A DNA stretch of 64,000 nucleotides from Clostridium weizhouense (GTDB lineage Bacteria; Bacillota; Clostridia; Clostridiales; Clostridiaceae): NCBI RefSeq assembly GCF_019431045.1, contig NZ_JAHXPT010000010.1, forward strand, positions 1 through 64,000, read 5' to 3'. Shown one piece after another: positions 8,058 through 16,325 of this stretch. The translations under genes were made by a program, and so were the position numbers. The first letter of the stretch is position 1. Each line of letters opens with the position of its first letter. The notes under the pieces were generated by a model. That model saw nothing but the letters and a program-made list of their open reading frames with translations, did no database searches and was not told the origin of the DNA.

Positions 8058-9485
8058 ATGAATATAAAAAATAAAAATATTAAAATAATGAGTGAGGAAA
8101 AAGTATCTAAAGCTTTATTAAAACTTGGAGTACCTATAATCGTAGGTATGCTTATAACTGCATTTAATAGTGTGGTAGATGCTATGTTTGTAGGCGGACT
8201 TGGAACTAGTCAGATGGCAGCAGTTTCAGTAACATTTCCTATAACACAATTAATTACTTCAGTAGGATTGATTTTTGGATGTGGTGCAGCTCCATATATT
8301 TCTAGACTTTTAGGAGAAAAAAATTTTAATAAAGCAAATAAAACAGCATCAATAGCGCTTTTTAATAGTTTATTTTGGGGAGTAATTACTATAATATTGA
8401 CACTGGTTTTTCTAGATAAAATATTAATATTATTTGGAGCCACCAATACAATGTTGCCATATGCAAGAGAGTTCTCCACTATATTTATCCTTGGATCAAT
8501 TTTAAATATAGTAAATGTAACAATGAGTAATATTGCCAGTGCTGAAGGTTCTACAAAAATAAGTATGACAGCAATGATTATAAGTGCAGTATTAAATATA
8601 ATTTTAGAACCTATCTTTATATACACTTTTTTACTCGGAATAAGGGGGGCAGCTATTGCTACTGTAGTGGCACAAAGCATTACAACAATTCTTTATATAT
8701 GGTACGTTTTAAGTAATAAAAGCATCACCAAAATATCTTTTAAACATATTTCATTTGACAAAGTAATATATTCTCAAATGATGAAGGTTGGAATAATTAA
8801 TTTTATTTTTATGTTACTATCTAGTACAGCTATGGGATTAATAAATGCATCAGCGAGCCATTATGGAGATTATGCAGTAGCTGCAATGGGAATTGTAACT
8901 AGAATAATTACATTTGTATCTTATGGTGTTTTTGGGTACTCAAAAGGATTTCAAGCTATGGTGGGATATAATTACGGTGCAAAAAATTATCGCAGATTTA
9001 AAGAAACGATTAGTGAATCTTTAAAAATGACTACAGGTTTTTGCGTGATGGCAACAGCTATACTAATTATTTTTTCTAAGTCTATTATTTCAATATTTAG
9101 TAATGATGCTAATGTTATCAATATAGGTAGCAGCGCATTAAGGGCAAATAGCATTATGTTTATTTTCTTTGGTTTTCAATCTATTTATACAACATTATTT
9201 GTAGCTGTTGGAAAAATGAAAGAAGCTGCAATATTAAGTATTACAAGACAAGGAATCTTCTTTATACCTACTATATTTATTCTGCCAATAATAATAGGTT
9301 TAAATGGAATAATTTTTACGCAAGGGATTGCAGATTTGTTAACTCTAATATTAACAGTAACATTAGTTAATAAGCTAAAAAAAGATAGTACTATTTTCAT
9401 AGGAAAAATTGATGATACTAATGAGGAAAAAACAAGTTTAAAATTAGATGGAAACATAAAGATTAATAATGTTTATGTAAAATAA
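8058..9485 (+). CDS. MATE-family multidrug efflux transporter
   Basis: 475 residues and about 12 hydrophobic segments, the normal MATE size. The two repeats are recognisable: an N-terminal LLKLGVPIIVGMLITAFNSV with VDAMFVGGLG, and a second half with TRIITFVSYGVFGYSKGFQA, then VGYNYGAKNYRR. Members export cationic drugs or metabolites using Na+ or H+ gradients. Because it lies directly behind a two-component system whose kinase lacks an external sensor domain, induction by a membrane-active compound is plausible but not shown. It ends at a bidirectional terminator. Confidence 0.92.
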   Translation: MNIKNKNIKIMSEEKVSKALLKLGVPIIVGMLITAFNSVVDAMFVGGLGTSQMAAVSVTFPITQLITSVGLIFGCGAAPYISRLLGEKNFNKANKTASIALFNSLFWGVITIILTLVFLDKILILFGATNTMLPYAREFSTIFILGSILNIVNVTMSNIASAEGSTKISMTAMIISAVLNIILEPIFIYTFLLGIRGAAIATVVAQSITTILYIWYVLSNKSITKISFKHISFDKVIYSQMMKVGIINFIFMLLSSTAMGLINASASHYGDYAVAAMGIVTRIITFVSYGVFGYSKGFQAMVGYNYGAKNYRRFKETISESLKMTTGFCVMATAILIIFSKSIISIFSNDANVINIGSSALRANSIMFIFFGFQSIYTTLFVAVGKMKEAAILSITRQGIFFIPTIFILPIIIGLNGIIFTQGIADLLTLILTVTLVNKLKKDSTIFIGKIDDTNEEKTSLKLDGNIKINNVYVK

Positions 9486-9496
9486 TAACATTTTTG

Positions 9497-9560
9497 TTTT
9501 TAAGTCATACACATAATTTATATTTCAAGTTAATTATATGTATGACTTAAAAATTTATTT
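9497..9560. terminator. Bidirectional terminator
   Basis: Perfect 15-bp stem TTTTTAAGTCATACA (9497-9511) / TGTATGACTTAAAAA (9539-9553), with T runs on both strands. Confidence 0.85.
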
Positions 9561-9660
9561 AGAAAACGTAGTTAAATATTAATTTCTAATTTAGAATTAT
9601 ATCAATTTGTGTAAAATATATATAAGAATAAAATAGAAAAAATCTCATTTAAAGATTAAT

Positions 9661-9695
9661 TGGCTCAAATCATAGTATAATTTGAGCCATCTTTC
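9661..9695. terminator. Hairpin at the 3' end of bioY
   Basis: Perfect 10-bp stem TGGCTCAAAT (9661-9670) / ATTTGAGCCA (9680-9689). It lies just beyond the bioY stop on the minus strand. The T tract on that side is weak, so termination is likely but not certain. Confidence 0.6.
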
Positions 9696-9701
9696 TATTT
9701 G

Positions 9702-10250
9702 TTAGTATAATCCAGAACTTATTAGCCTCTTTTTAATTTGAGGTCCAATAAGTGATGCAATTATTATTTTTACTATATCTCCTGGAATAAATGGAAGTAC
9801 ACCAATTGTTAATGCTTTATTGAATCCTATATGTGCTTCATATGCTAACCATGTTGTTCCAAATATATATGTTACAATTGTGCCTAATACCATTCCTAAG
9901 AAACACATATAAATCTTGTTTGAGAATTTATCAATGAAAATACCACTGATAAATGCCATAAAAATAAATCCAATTAAATATCCACCTGTTGGTCCAAATA
10001 ATTTAGCCACTCCTCCAGAAAACCCTGAAAATACCGGTAGTCCTACAAGACCTATGAAAAGATAAACTATATAACTAAGCGTTGCTCTTTTTCGCCCTAG
10101 TGCATATACCGCAAAATAAATTACAAGATTAGTTAATGAAATTGGCACTATTCCAATAGGTAGTGATAGTGGTCCTAATATACAAGTAACCGCAGTCATA
10201 AATCCAATCAATGTCAATTGACGAGTATTGATTTTTTTTGTTTTTTCCAT
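9702..10250 (-). CDS. bioY: Biotin transporter substrate-binding subunit BioY
   Basis: 182 residues with six membrane segments, the normal BioY size. Family signatures are TLIGFMTAVTCILGPLSLPI at the start, GKRKATLSY-like GRKRATLSY, LVGLPVFSGFSGG, GPTGGYLIGF, and the late FIPGDIVKIIIAS. BioY is the S-component that captures biotin for ECF-type uptake; the shared energising subunits are not in this window. SD AGAAGGAG precedes the ATG. Upstream lies a biotin-synthase remnant ending 14 nt before bioY and a BirA-type operator, so bioY was the second gene of a biotin-repressed operon. Confidence 0.95.
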   Translation of the reverse strand: MEKTKKINTRQLTLIGFMTAVTCILGPLSLPIGIVPISLTNLVIYFAVYALGRKRATLSYIVYLFIGLVGLPVFSGFSGGVAKLFGPTGGYLIGFIFMAFISGIFIDKFSNKIYMCFLGMVLGTIVTYIFGTTWLAYEAHIGFNKALTIGVLPFIPGDIVKIIIASLIGPQIKKRLISSGLY

Positions 10251-10264
10251 AATTGATTCTCCTT

Positions 10265-10377
10265 CTATTTTTGAATATCAAAACCAAGTTTTGTAAGCAT
10301 AATTTTATCTTGTTCAGTGTTATTTCCTATCTTGTTAAACGTCTTCCATTTATAATTTCTTCAATTAATTTTTCCAT
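10265..10377 (-). pseudogene. bioB: Internally deleted biotin synthase gene
   Basis: On the minus strand the ATG at 10377 starts MEKLIEEIINGRRLTR, a BioB N-terminus, and then hits TAG. In another frame the same DNA continues EQDKIMLTKLGFDIQK and stops at 10265, which reads as a BioB C-terminus. Only about 36 of roughly 320 codons remain, so the radical SAM core with its CxxxCxxC motif is gone. The promoter and spacing to bioY are kept. The deletion removes biotin synthesis from this locus while leaving bioY transcribed. Confidence 0.8.
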
Positions 10378-10421
10378 ATTAGTTCACCACCATGTAAAAT
10401 TGTAAAAATAAACTTTAAATT

Positions 10422-10476
10422 AGTATATAATCTATAATTTTAATTGTCAACTTGAATTTATAATTTGGTTTACAAT
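10422..10476 (-). promoter_or_regulatory. bioB-bioY promoter with BirA-type operator
   Basis: ATTGTCAACT (10443-10452), 14-nt spacer, GGTTTACAAT (10467-10476): an imperfect inverted repeat matching the BirA operator layout. On the minus strand TTGACA (10451-10446) overlaps the downstream half-site and TATACT (10427-10422) follows after 18 bp. Biotin-dependent repression by BirA is the known mechanism for such sites; occupancy here is inferred. Confidence 0.75.
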
Positions 10477-10535
10477 AAAATTATTTAAAGATTATATAGC
10501 TTGTTTGCTTTGTAAAAGGAATATATTCTTTGAAT

Positions 10536-10573
10536 AAAAAAAGCTACACAAGTATTACAACTTTGTGTAGCTT
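10536..10573 (-). terminator. Terminator of the MerR-GyrI gene
   Basis: AAGCTACACAA (10541-10551) pairs with TTGTGTAGCTT (10563-10573). On the minus strand the stem is followed by a run of T residues. Confidence 0.88.
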
Positions 10574-10578
10574 TTACG

Positions 10579-11397
10579 TTATTTATCAATTTGAATAGAA
10601 ATTTTCAACAAATATTGATTTGGGTTACTTACTGAAAGATAATAGAGTTGATCTTCTTCGTAGGCATTTCCAATGATTTCGTAGCCGTTTTGTTCAATAT
10701 ATTCTTTAAGTTTTCGGTAAGCATCCGGAAGTGTTTCATAAGCACCCTTGTGAAATAACACAGCATAAGTTCCCGCGGGTTTTATAAATAGATATTCACT
10801 ATTTGTCTTATGATCTATTTTGCTGCAAAAGTACTTTCTCTCAAATAGGCCTTGCTTAAGGTTTTTCAAAAGTACGATTTCACCAATTGGAAATTCATTA
10901 TAACAATAATTTTTGCGACAGTATGAAATATGTTCTTGTATTTTCATATGGAAAGCTTTTTCGTCTGTATAACTAACTTCTGGTGCGTCTATAACAATAT
11001 AATACTCCTCATTACAATATTCAATTTGAACTTCATCGCAATTAACTGACAGTGCATGTTCTGTAGTAGCTATGGTATTTTTGATGAGCTTTTTTATTTG
11101 ATTAAGGCGTTTTTGCTCTTTTTTTAATTGAATTTGTTTTGTTTTTAGAATAGATAAAAAATTAGTTGTATTCTGTTTTTCCATATAGCTTTTAATTTCT
11201 TTCAGAGGTGTACCAACCTCTTTAAGTGATTGTATAATATCAAAGGTTGTAAGCTGCTTTGTTGAATAATACCGATACCCATTTTCTGCAACAATTTCTG
11301 GCTTTAAAATGCCTAGTTCATCGTAGTAGAATAGGGTGTCTTTTTTTACACCACATAAAGCAGCAAACTCTCCTGCTTTGAAAAAAATTTTTGACAT
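10579..11397 (-). CDS. MerR-family regulator with GyrI-like ligand domain (BmrR/BltR type)
   Basis: 272 residues, the size of BmrR/BltR. The N-terminal winged helix shows FKAGEFAALCGVKKDTLFYY, then DELGILKPEIV and ENGYRYYS. A linker helix (about 78-110) follows, and the C-terminal GyrI-like effector-binding domain (about 115-272) includes FIKPAGTYAVLFHKGAYETL. Such proteins bind hydrophobic cations and activate a drug pump promoter. The divergent neighbour is a Bcr-type MFS pump whose promoter has the 19-bp MerR spacer, so the partnership is strongly indicated. SD GGAG lies 9 nt before the ATG. Confidence 0.93.
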   Translation of the reverse strand: MSKIFFKAGEFAALCGVKKDTLFYYDELGILKPEIVAENGYRYYSTKQLTTFDIIQSLKEVGTPLKEIKSYMEKQNTTNFLSILKTKQIQLKKEQKRLNQIKKLIKNTIATTEHALSVNCDEVQIEYCNEEYYIVIDAPEVSYTDEKAFHMKIQEHISYCRKNYCYNEFPIGEIVLLKNLKQGLFERKYFCSKIDHKTNSEYLFIKPAGTYAVLFHKGAYETLPDAYRKLKEYIEQNGYEIIGNAYEEDQLYYLSVSNPNQYLLKISIQIDK

Positions 11398-11412
11398 CTT
11401 TTTATTCTCCTA

Positions 11413-11456
11413 TTGACTATTGGGTAACCCCATACTTTATAATAGGACTGTTGACA
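11413..11456 (+). promoter_or_regulatory. MerR-type promoter of the MFS pump
   Basis: TTGACT (11413-11418), 19-bp spacer, TATAAT (11438-11443). The spacer is filled by the imperfect palindrome TATTGGGTAACCCCATA (11418-11434). A second possible promoter, TTGACA (11451-11456) with TATCAT 16 bp on, lies just downstream. Activation by the divergent MerR-GyrI protein is inferred. Confidence 0.85.
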
Positions 11457-11565
11457 TTAAAAGGCAAGGTATTATCATGGCGCCAATGAAATTTCACGGA
11501 TAAGATGATTTTAATGGTAACTTTTTTAATATAATAATAGTTTGAAAAGAAGAGGTTAATTTTAT

Positions 11566-12843
11566 ATGAAACAAGATATGTTAGTTAAACAAAAATATTT
11601 AAAAAAAGGAGGAATTATTGCGCTTATTACTGTGCTGAGTATGGCTCCTATGTTTTCAGTTGATATGTATCTGCCTGCACTTCCATATATGAATGCTTAT
11701 TTTGCAGCTTCTGATTCAGTAATGAATTTAACGCTTGTAGGCTTTTATATTTTTATGGCTTTAGGACTTTTAATTTTTGGACCTTTTAGTGACAAGCATG
11801 GTCGTAAACCTATTTTAATTATAAGTTTGTTTTTATATGTAGTTTTTAGTGGTCTTTGTGCTATCTCTACAAATATTTGGCAACTGATATTTTTTAGAAT
11901 TATTGAATCTATTGGTGCTGGTGGTATGTTAGCAATTTCAATTGTTCTGATTAAAGATTCTTTTAAGGGAAAAGCTATGGGTACCATACTTGCAGTTGTT
12001 ACGTCTATTTCTATAATTGCTCCTATGGTTGCACCTATTCTAGGAGCATTTATATTGCAGTGTTTTAATTGGAGAGCAATTTTTGTAGCTTATGCGATTA
12101 TAGGAATTATATGCTTAATAGCTTCATTTCTACTATCTGAAACATTGTCTGCTTCCAAAAGATTAGATGGAAAGTTAATAAATACAATGGGAAGACTTGT
12201 AGTTGTAGGAAAGAATAAGGGATTTACATATTTATTGATTATTGCATCCTTGTTTGCAGCACCTTATATGGCTTATGTTGCCGTATCTTCATATGTTTAT
12301 ATTGATTTTTTTGGACTATCTGCAACTGCCTATAGCTATATCTATGGTATAAATGCGGCAGTTTCAGTTTTAGGACCACTTATCTATATAAAGATAAATG
12401 GAAAAGTTGATCCAAAAAAAATTACATGGTTGTGTTTTGTACTAGCTGTTTTTAGTGGAATGGCGCTTATTATTTTAGGACGTCTTTCACCTGTATTATT
12501 TCTATTTTCATTTATTCCATTTGCTTTTGTAGAAAGCATTATGAAAGTATTTAGTACGGATATCTTACTAAATCAACAGGAAGGAGATAGTGGATCAGCA
12601 TCTTCTCTAATTAATTTTACACAAACAATATTAGGAAGTATTGGTATGGTCATGGGTGCTTTACCTTGGTCTAACTATATAAGTGGACTTGGAATATGTG
12701 TCTTAGGCTTCATCATAATTGGTATAATTAGCTGGATTGCATTACTAAAGTCCAATATCTATATAAAAGGTTTAAAAGAAATTCAAAATAGAAAATATTA
12801 TGAGAAAAGTATATGTAATGAGCATAATCTTAAGGTAGAATAA
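11566..12843 (+). CDS. MFS multidrug transporter, Bcr/CflA type
   Basis: 425 residues with 12 predicted membrane segments. The Bcr/CflA subfamily is recognised by MAPMFSVDMYLPALPYM in the first helix, the DKHGRKP loop between helices 2 and 3, and the motif-C-like APMVAPILGAFI in helix 5. These are proton-coupled exporters of drugs or metabolites. It stands alone between a MerR-type promoter and a terminator. Its divergent regulator has a ligand domain for hydrophobic compounds, which supports drug-induced expression. Confidence 0.92.
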   Translation: MKQDMLVKQKYLKKGGIIALITVLSMAPMFSVDMYLPALPYMNAYFAASDSVMNLTLVGFYIFMALGLLIFGPFSDKHGRKPILIISLFLYVVFSGLCAISTNIWQLIFFRIIESIGAGGMLAISIVLIKDSFKGKAMGTILAVVTSISIIAPMVAPILGAFILQCFNWRAIFVAYAIIGIICLIASFLLSETLSASKRLDGKLINTMGRLVVVGKNKGFTYLLIIASLFAAPYMAYVAVSSYVYIDFFGLSATAYSYIYGINAAVSVLGPLIYIKINGKVDPKKITWLCFVLAVFSGMALIILGRLSPVLFLFSFIPFAFVESIMKVFSTDILLNQQEGDSGSASSLINFTQTILGSIGMVMGALPWSNYISGLGICVLGFIIIGIISWIALLKSNIYIKGLKEIQNRKYYEKSICNEHNLKVE

Positions 12844-12860
12844 AATTTCATAGCATAATG

Positions 12861-12898
12861 ATAAGAAGTATCTAAAGGGGTACTTCTTATTTTTTATT
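12861..12898 (+). terminator. Terminator of the MFS pump gene
   Basis: Perfect 10-bp stem ATAAGAAGTA (12861-12870) / TACTTCTTAT (12881-12890), followed by TTTTTATT. Confidence 0.88.
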
Positions 12899-12976
12899 GG
12901 TATTAATAAATGCTTCATAAACCAGGTGGACATCCTTTTTAATCACTAATGAATAACCAATTTTTTCTTTTGGCCA
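12887..12976 (-). pseudogene. C-terminal gene fragment, unrecognised family
   Basis: An open minus-strand stretch reads WPKEKIGYSLVIKK, then DVHLVYEAFINTNKK and a stop at 12887. It has no start codon or ribosome site and is preceded by a stop. Codon use is protein-like and it resembles the tail of a regulator or enzyme, but I cannot assign it. Confidence 0.35.
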
Positions 12977-13038
12977 TTAAGATCTATTAGAATTATGATA
13001 ATATAAAAATATATCTATTAGGTTAAATAATACGCCAT

Positions 13039-13070
13039 GTTTTAAATGAATATTGATATTGTAGTATAAG
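13039..13070 (+). repeat. Dispersed intergenic repeat, copy C
   Basis: TGTTTTAAATGAATATTGAT followed by ATTGTAGTATAAG. Same core as copies at 31841, 40323, 48141, 49513 and 55838. The flanking stretch to 13115 ends in an AAAACATAGCC that is the complement of GCCATGTTTT near 13034, so this copy is bounded by short inverted ends. Confidence 0.6.
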
Positions 13071-13166
13071 GGCGAACTGGCATTGGAATATCGACACGTC
13101 CTTAAAACATAGCCAAATAATAAAAATTAATTACACAAAGATATGTATAATAAAGGGGAAAACATT

Positions 13167-14069
13167 ATGCAAGTAAATAGATTATTTGAAATTATATATA
13201 TTCTTTTAGAGAAGAATATTGTAACTGCAAAAGAGTTAGCAGAAAGATTTGAAGTATCACAAAGAACTATTTATAGAGATATTGAAACACTGTCTACAGC
13301 AGGGATTCCAGTATATATGAGTAAAGGAAAAGGTGGGGGTATATCTATATTGCCAGACTTTATATTAAATAAAGCTATATTAACAGAAGAAGAAAAGTCA
13401 GAAATATTATCATCTATAAGAGCTGTTAATGCTGTAAGTTTTAGTGATCCAGAGCCTGAAAATGTTCTTAGAAAGTTAAATAATATATTAGGTGACAATG
13501 ATACTGATTGGATAGAAGTTGATTTTTCAAATTGGGGAAATGCAGAAATGGAAAAAGAAACTTTTAATAATCTTAAATCTGCAATATTAAGTAAAAAAGT
13601 AGTAAAGTTTGATTATAGCAGTGGTAAAGGTGAAAATATTAGTAGGGAAGTATGTCCCTTAAAATTGTATTTTAAAGGTCAAAGTTGGTATATGTATGGA
13701 TATTGTAGAATACGAAATGATTATAGATTTTTTAAATTAAGAAGGATAAAGGATTTATGTATTTCTAAAGAGAGTTTTAATATTAAAGCACCAAAAAATA
13801 TAATGAAGGAAGATAATATTTTTAATGATGAATTTATCACTTTAAAAATGAGAATTTCTTCTAAAATGGCATATAGAGTGTATGATGAATTTGAAGATTT
13901 TAAAAAGTTAGATGATGGTAGTTTTATTGTTACTATTGAATATCCAAAAGGAGAATGGCTTTTTAGCTATATATCTTCATTTGGAGAAGAATGTGAAGTT
14001 TTGGAGCCACAAGAAATAAGAAAAGAAATTAAAAATAAAATTGAAAAAATGCTTTTAAATTATTCTTAA
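13167..14069 (+). CDS. WYL-domain transcriptional regulator (YafY/DeoR-like)
   Basis: 300 residues from the ATG at 13167, which has AAAGGGG 8 nt upstream; a 24-nt longer form starts inside that site's leader. The N-terminal helix-turn-helix is VTAKELAERFEVSQRTIYRD, followed by ETLSTAGIPVYMSKGKGGG. The C-terminal part (about 135-300) is a WYL domain, with CPLKLYFKGQSWYMYGYCR as the signature strand. WYL proteins sense small ligands or nucleic acids. A perfect palindrome immediately after its stop lies in the promoter of the next gene, a GyrI-like protein, which it probably controls. Confidence 0.93.
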   Translation: MQVNRLFEIIYILLEKNIVTAKELAERFEVSQRTIYRDIETLSTAGIPVYMSKGKGGGISILPDFILNKAILTEEEKSEILSSIRAVNAVSFSDPEPENVLRKLNNILGDNDTDWIEVDFSNWGNAEMEKETFNNLKSAILSKKVVKFDYSSGKGENISREVCPLKLYFKGQSWYMYGYCRIRNDYRFFKLRRIKDLCISKESFNIKAPKNIMKEDNIFNDEFITLKMRISSKMAYRVYDEFEDFKKLDDGSFIVTIEYPKGEWLFSYISSFGEECEVLEPQEIRKEIKNKIEKMLLNYS

Positions 14070-14105
14070 TATGACATATAGTTGTCATATTAAGCCAAGT
14101 ATAAT
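14066..14105 (+). promoter_or_regulatory. WYL-regulator operator and promoter of the GyrI-like gene
   Basis: Perfect 11-bp inverted repeat TTAATATGACA (14066-14076) / TGTCATATTAA (14083-14093), 6-nt spacer. TATAAT at 14100-14105 is the -10. The palindrome replaces the -35 region, where no consensus is visible. Confidence 0.75.
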
Positions 14106-14135
14106 AACCTTATCAAATATATGGAGGTTATAAAT

Positions 14136-14576
14136 ATGAAGTATGAAATTGTTAATTTAGAAGAAAAAATAGTGGTAGGAGTTAGTGCTGTTACAGGTAA
14201 TGATGATCCTAATATGGGAAAAACTATTGGAGGCCTTTGGGAAAAATTGTATCAAGGTGGTATTAACGAAACAATAAAAAATAAGGTGAATGAATATGCT
14301 ATAGGACTTTATTCAGATTATCAAGATAATAAGTATTTAGTTACAGCAGGAAATGAGGTATGTAAGGCTGAAAATGAGGGACTTACAATAAAGAAAATTC
14401 CTGCAGGGAAATATGCTAAGTTTTCTATTGAAGGACATATGGAAAGAGCAGTTGCAAAAGCTTGGGGTGAAATTTGGCAAATGGATTTAGATAGAAGCTA
14501 TCAAGCAGATTTTGAAGAATATTTAAATTCAGATTTTGATAATGCTAAGATTGATATTTATGTTTCATTAAAGTAA
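14136..14576 (+). CDS. GyrI-like effector-binding domain protein
   Basis: 146 residues from the ATG at 14136; GGAGG is 9 nt upstream, so the longer form beginning at 14121 is rejected. It is a stand-alone GyrI-like (SHS2-type) ligand-binding domain: MKYEIVNLEEKIVVGVSAVT, then IGGLWEKLYQGG, YAIGLYSDY, IPAGKYAKFSIEGH and a C-terminal IDIYVSLK strand. Members bind or sequester hydrophobic compounds; some hydrolyse them. It follows the WYL regulator by 67 nt behind an operator-like palindrome. It is one of four GyrI-like domains in this part of the window. Confidence 0.88.
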   Translation: MKYEIVNLEEKIVVGVSAVTGNDDPNMGKTIGGLWEKLYQGGINETIKNKVNEYAIGLYSDYQDNKYLVTAGNEVCKAENEGLTIKKIPAGKYAKFSIEGHMERAVAKAWGEIWQMDLDRSYQADFEEYLNSDFDNAKIDIYVSLK

Positions 14577-14616
14577 TTATTAAAAGATACAATTATTAGA
14601 AGGGAGTTACGATTAT

Positions 14617-15489
14617 ATGCATGATGTGATAGCAAAGGGGATACTATCTAGTAATAATGGAATGAATATTTATAGAGGATGTACTCATGGATGTATATAT
14701 TGTGACTCCAGAAGTCTTTGTTATGGAATGGATCATATTTTTGAAGACATAGAGGTTAAGACTAATGGACCACAGCTATTAGAGGATGCACTTAAAAGAA
14801 AAAGAAAAAAATGCATGATTGGAACAGGTGCAATGAGTGATCCATATATTCATCTAGAAGAAAAGCTTCAAAATACAAGAAAATGTTTAGAGATAATTGA
14901 TAAGTATGGATTTGGATTAGTAATACAAACTAAATCAAATAGAATATTAAGAGATTTGGACTTGCTAAAAAGTATAAATAATAAAGCAAAGTGTGTTGTG
15001 CAGATGACATTAACAACTTATGATGAAGAATTATGCAAAATTATTGAACCAAATGTTTCTACAACAAAAGAACGATTTGAAGTTTTAAAGATAATGAGGG
15101 ATAACAAAATCCCAACAGTAGTTTGGCTAACTCCTATTTTGCCTTATATAAATGATACAGAGGAAAACATAAGAGGAATATTAGATTATTGTATAGAAGC
15201 TAAAGTTAAAGGGATTATAGTATTTAGTATTGGATTGACATTAAGAAATGGAAATAGGGAATATTATTATAAGAATTTAGATAAGCATTTTAAAGGTTTA
15301 AAAGAAAAATACATAAGACAATATGGAAATAGCTATGAAATAATAAGTAAGAATCATGAAAATTTAATGAAAATTATTAAAGAAACCTGTAAGAAGAATA
15401 ATATTATTTGTGAGATAAGAGAGGTCTTTAGTTATATGAGAGCTTTTGAAGAAAAAAATAATGAAGTTCAAATAGGTTTTGATATATAG
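14617..15489 (+). CDS. Radical SAM protein, SplB-like family
   Basis: 290 residues. The radical SAM cluster motif CTHGCIYC (CxxxCxxC) lies at about residues 22-29, preceded by the GMNIYRGC lead-in typical of the Rv2578c/SplB-like group. The family includes spore photoproduct lyase relatives, but most members have no assigned substrate. SD AAGGGAG precedes the ATG. It lies 40 nt after the GyrI-like gene and could share its transcript; a terminator follows at 15494. Confidence 0.88.
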   Translation: MHDVIAKGILSSNNGMNIYRGCTHGCIYCDSRSLCYGMDHIFEDIEVKTNGPQLLEDALKRKRKKCMIGTGAMSDPYIHLEEKLQNTRKCLEIIDKYGFGLVIQTKSNRILRDLDLLKSINNKAKCVVQMTLTTYDEELCKIIEPNVSTTKERFEVLKIMRDNKIPTVVWLTPILPYINDTEENIRGILDYCIEAKVKGIIVFSIGLTLRNGNREYYYKNLDKHFKGLKEKYIRQYGNSYEIISKNHENLMKIIKETCKKNNIICEIREVFSYMRAFEEKNNEVQIGFDI

Positions 15490-15493
15490 AAAA

Positions 15494-15543
15494 ATAAACC
15501 AATGATATTAAAAGTGCCATTGGTTTATGTTATAATTTTTTTA
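15494..15543 (+). terminator. Rho-independent terminator
   Basis: Perfect 11-bp stem ATAAACCAATG (15494-15504) / CATTGGTTTAT (15518-15528), followed shortly by TTTTTTT. Confidence 0.85.
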
Positions 15544-15663
15544 AAGTTAAGAATGTGCATTAAGTAAAAGAAATGGCTTAAGAAGGAATATAGTCAAGCA
15601 AATTTATTTAATAGGGTTAGGTTAGGCACAATCAAAAATATAACTGAAAAAGAGGTATAAATT

Positions 15664-16074
15664 ATGATAAAACCAATTGTAAAAGATATATTATTTTTAG
15701 GACAAAAATCAGAAGAGGCAACTAAAAATGATATAGTAGTAATTGATGATTTAATAGATACATTAAGAGCAAACTTAGAGCAGTGTGTGGGACTAGCTGG
15801 AAACATGATTGGAGTAAAAAAGCGTATATTGGTATTTGCTGTAGGCACCATTATTGTACCTATGATAAATCCAGTTATATTAAAGAAAGAAAAGCCTTAT
15901 GAAACAGAAGAGAGTTGTTTATCTTTAATTGGCTTTAGAAAAACAAAGAGATATGAAATGATAGAGGTGGAGTATATTGATAGAAATTTTAAGAAGCAAA
16001 AGCAAGTGTTTACTGGATTTACAGCACAAATAATTCAACATGAAATGGATCATTTTGAAGGTATAATAATCTAA
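15664..16074 (+). CDS. def: Peptide deformylase
   Basis: 136 residues, the compact deformylase form. Motif 2 is EESCLS with metal ligand Cys85, and motif 3 is HEMDH with His126, Glu127 and His130. Motif 1 reads GLAGNMIG, so the usual glutamine of GxGxAAxQ is replaced by methionine. That change is typical of a second, short deformylase type seen in clostridia. It would remove formyl groups from nascent proteins. It stands alone, away from fmt, so it is likely an accessory copy; deformylases are also actinonin targets, so a resistance role is possible. Confidence 0.9.
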   Translation: MIKPIVKDILFLGQKSEEATKNDIVVIDDLIDTLRANLEQCVGLAGNMIGVKKRILVFAVGTIIVPMINPVILKKEKPYETEESCLSLIGFRKTKRYEMIEVEYIDRNFKKQKQVFTGFTAQIIQHEMDHFEGIII

Positions 16075-16325
16075 TTAAAAAATTAAGAAGAAATCTTGTT
16101 TTTGTCATGTTTTGAAAAAAGATATCAAAAAGATGGGATTTCTTTTATGGACGTATATATTGCTATGGAATCGTAAAATTACTTAGCATTATTAATAGTG
16201 AAGAGTACCATAAACAAATGATGTTTTCTTTTAAAGTATTAATATTACTAGCTTTATATCATTTTTAGATATAAAAGAACTATATTATAAGTGAAGTATA
16301 AATATTGGGGTGAATAAGAGGGATT
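16075..16325. other. Intergenic region with a possible gene tail
   Basis: No gene recognised. About 16180-16218 reads LALLIVKSTINK-stop, resembling the CTINK-stop tail near 1780. Both could be ends of the same decayed family, at low confidence. No clear terminator. Confidence 0.25.

Noticed and set aside
8210..8680. 156-codon minus-strand frame
   Set aside because: Antisense shadow of the MATE transporter gene.
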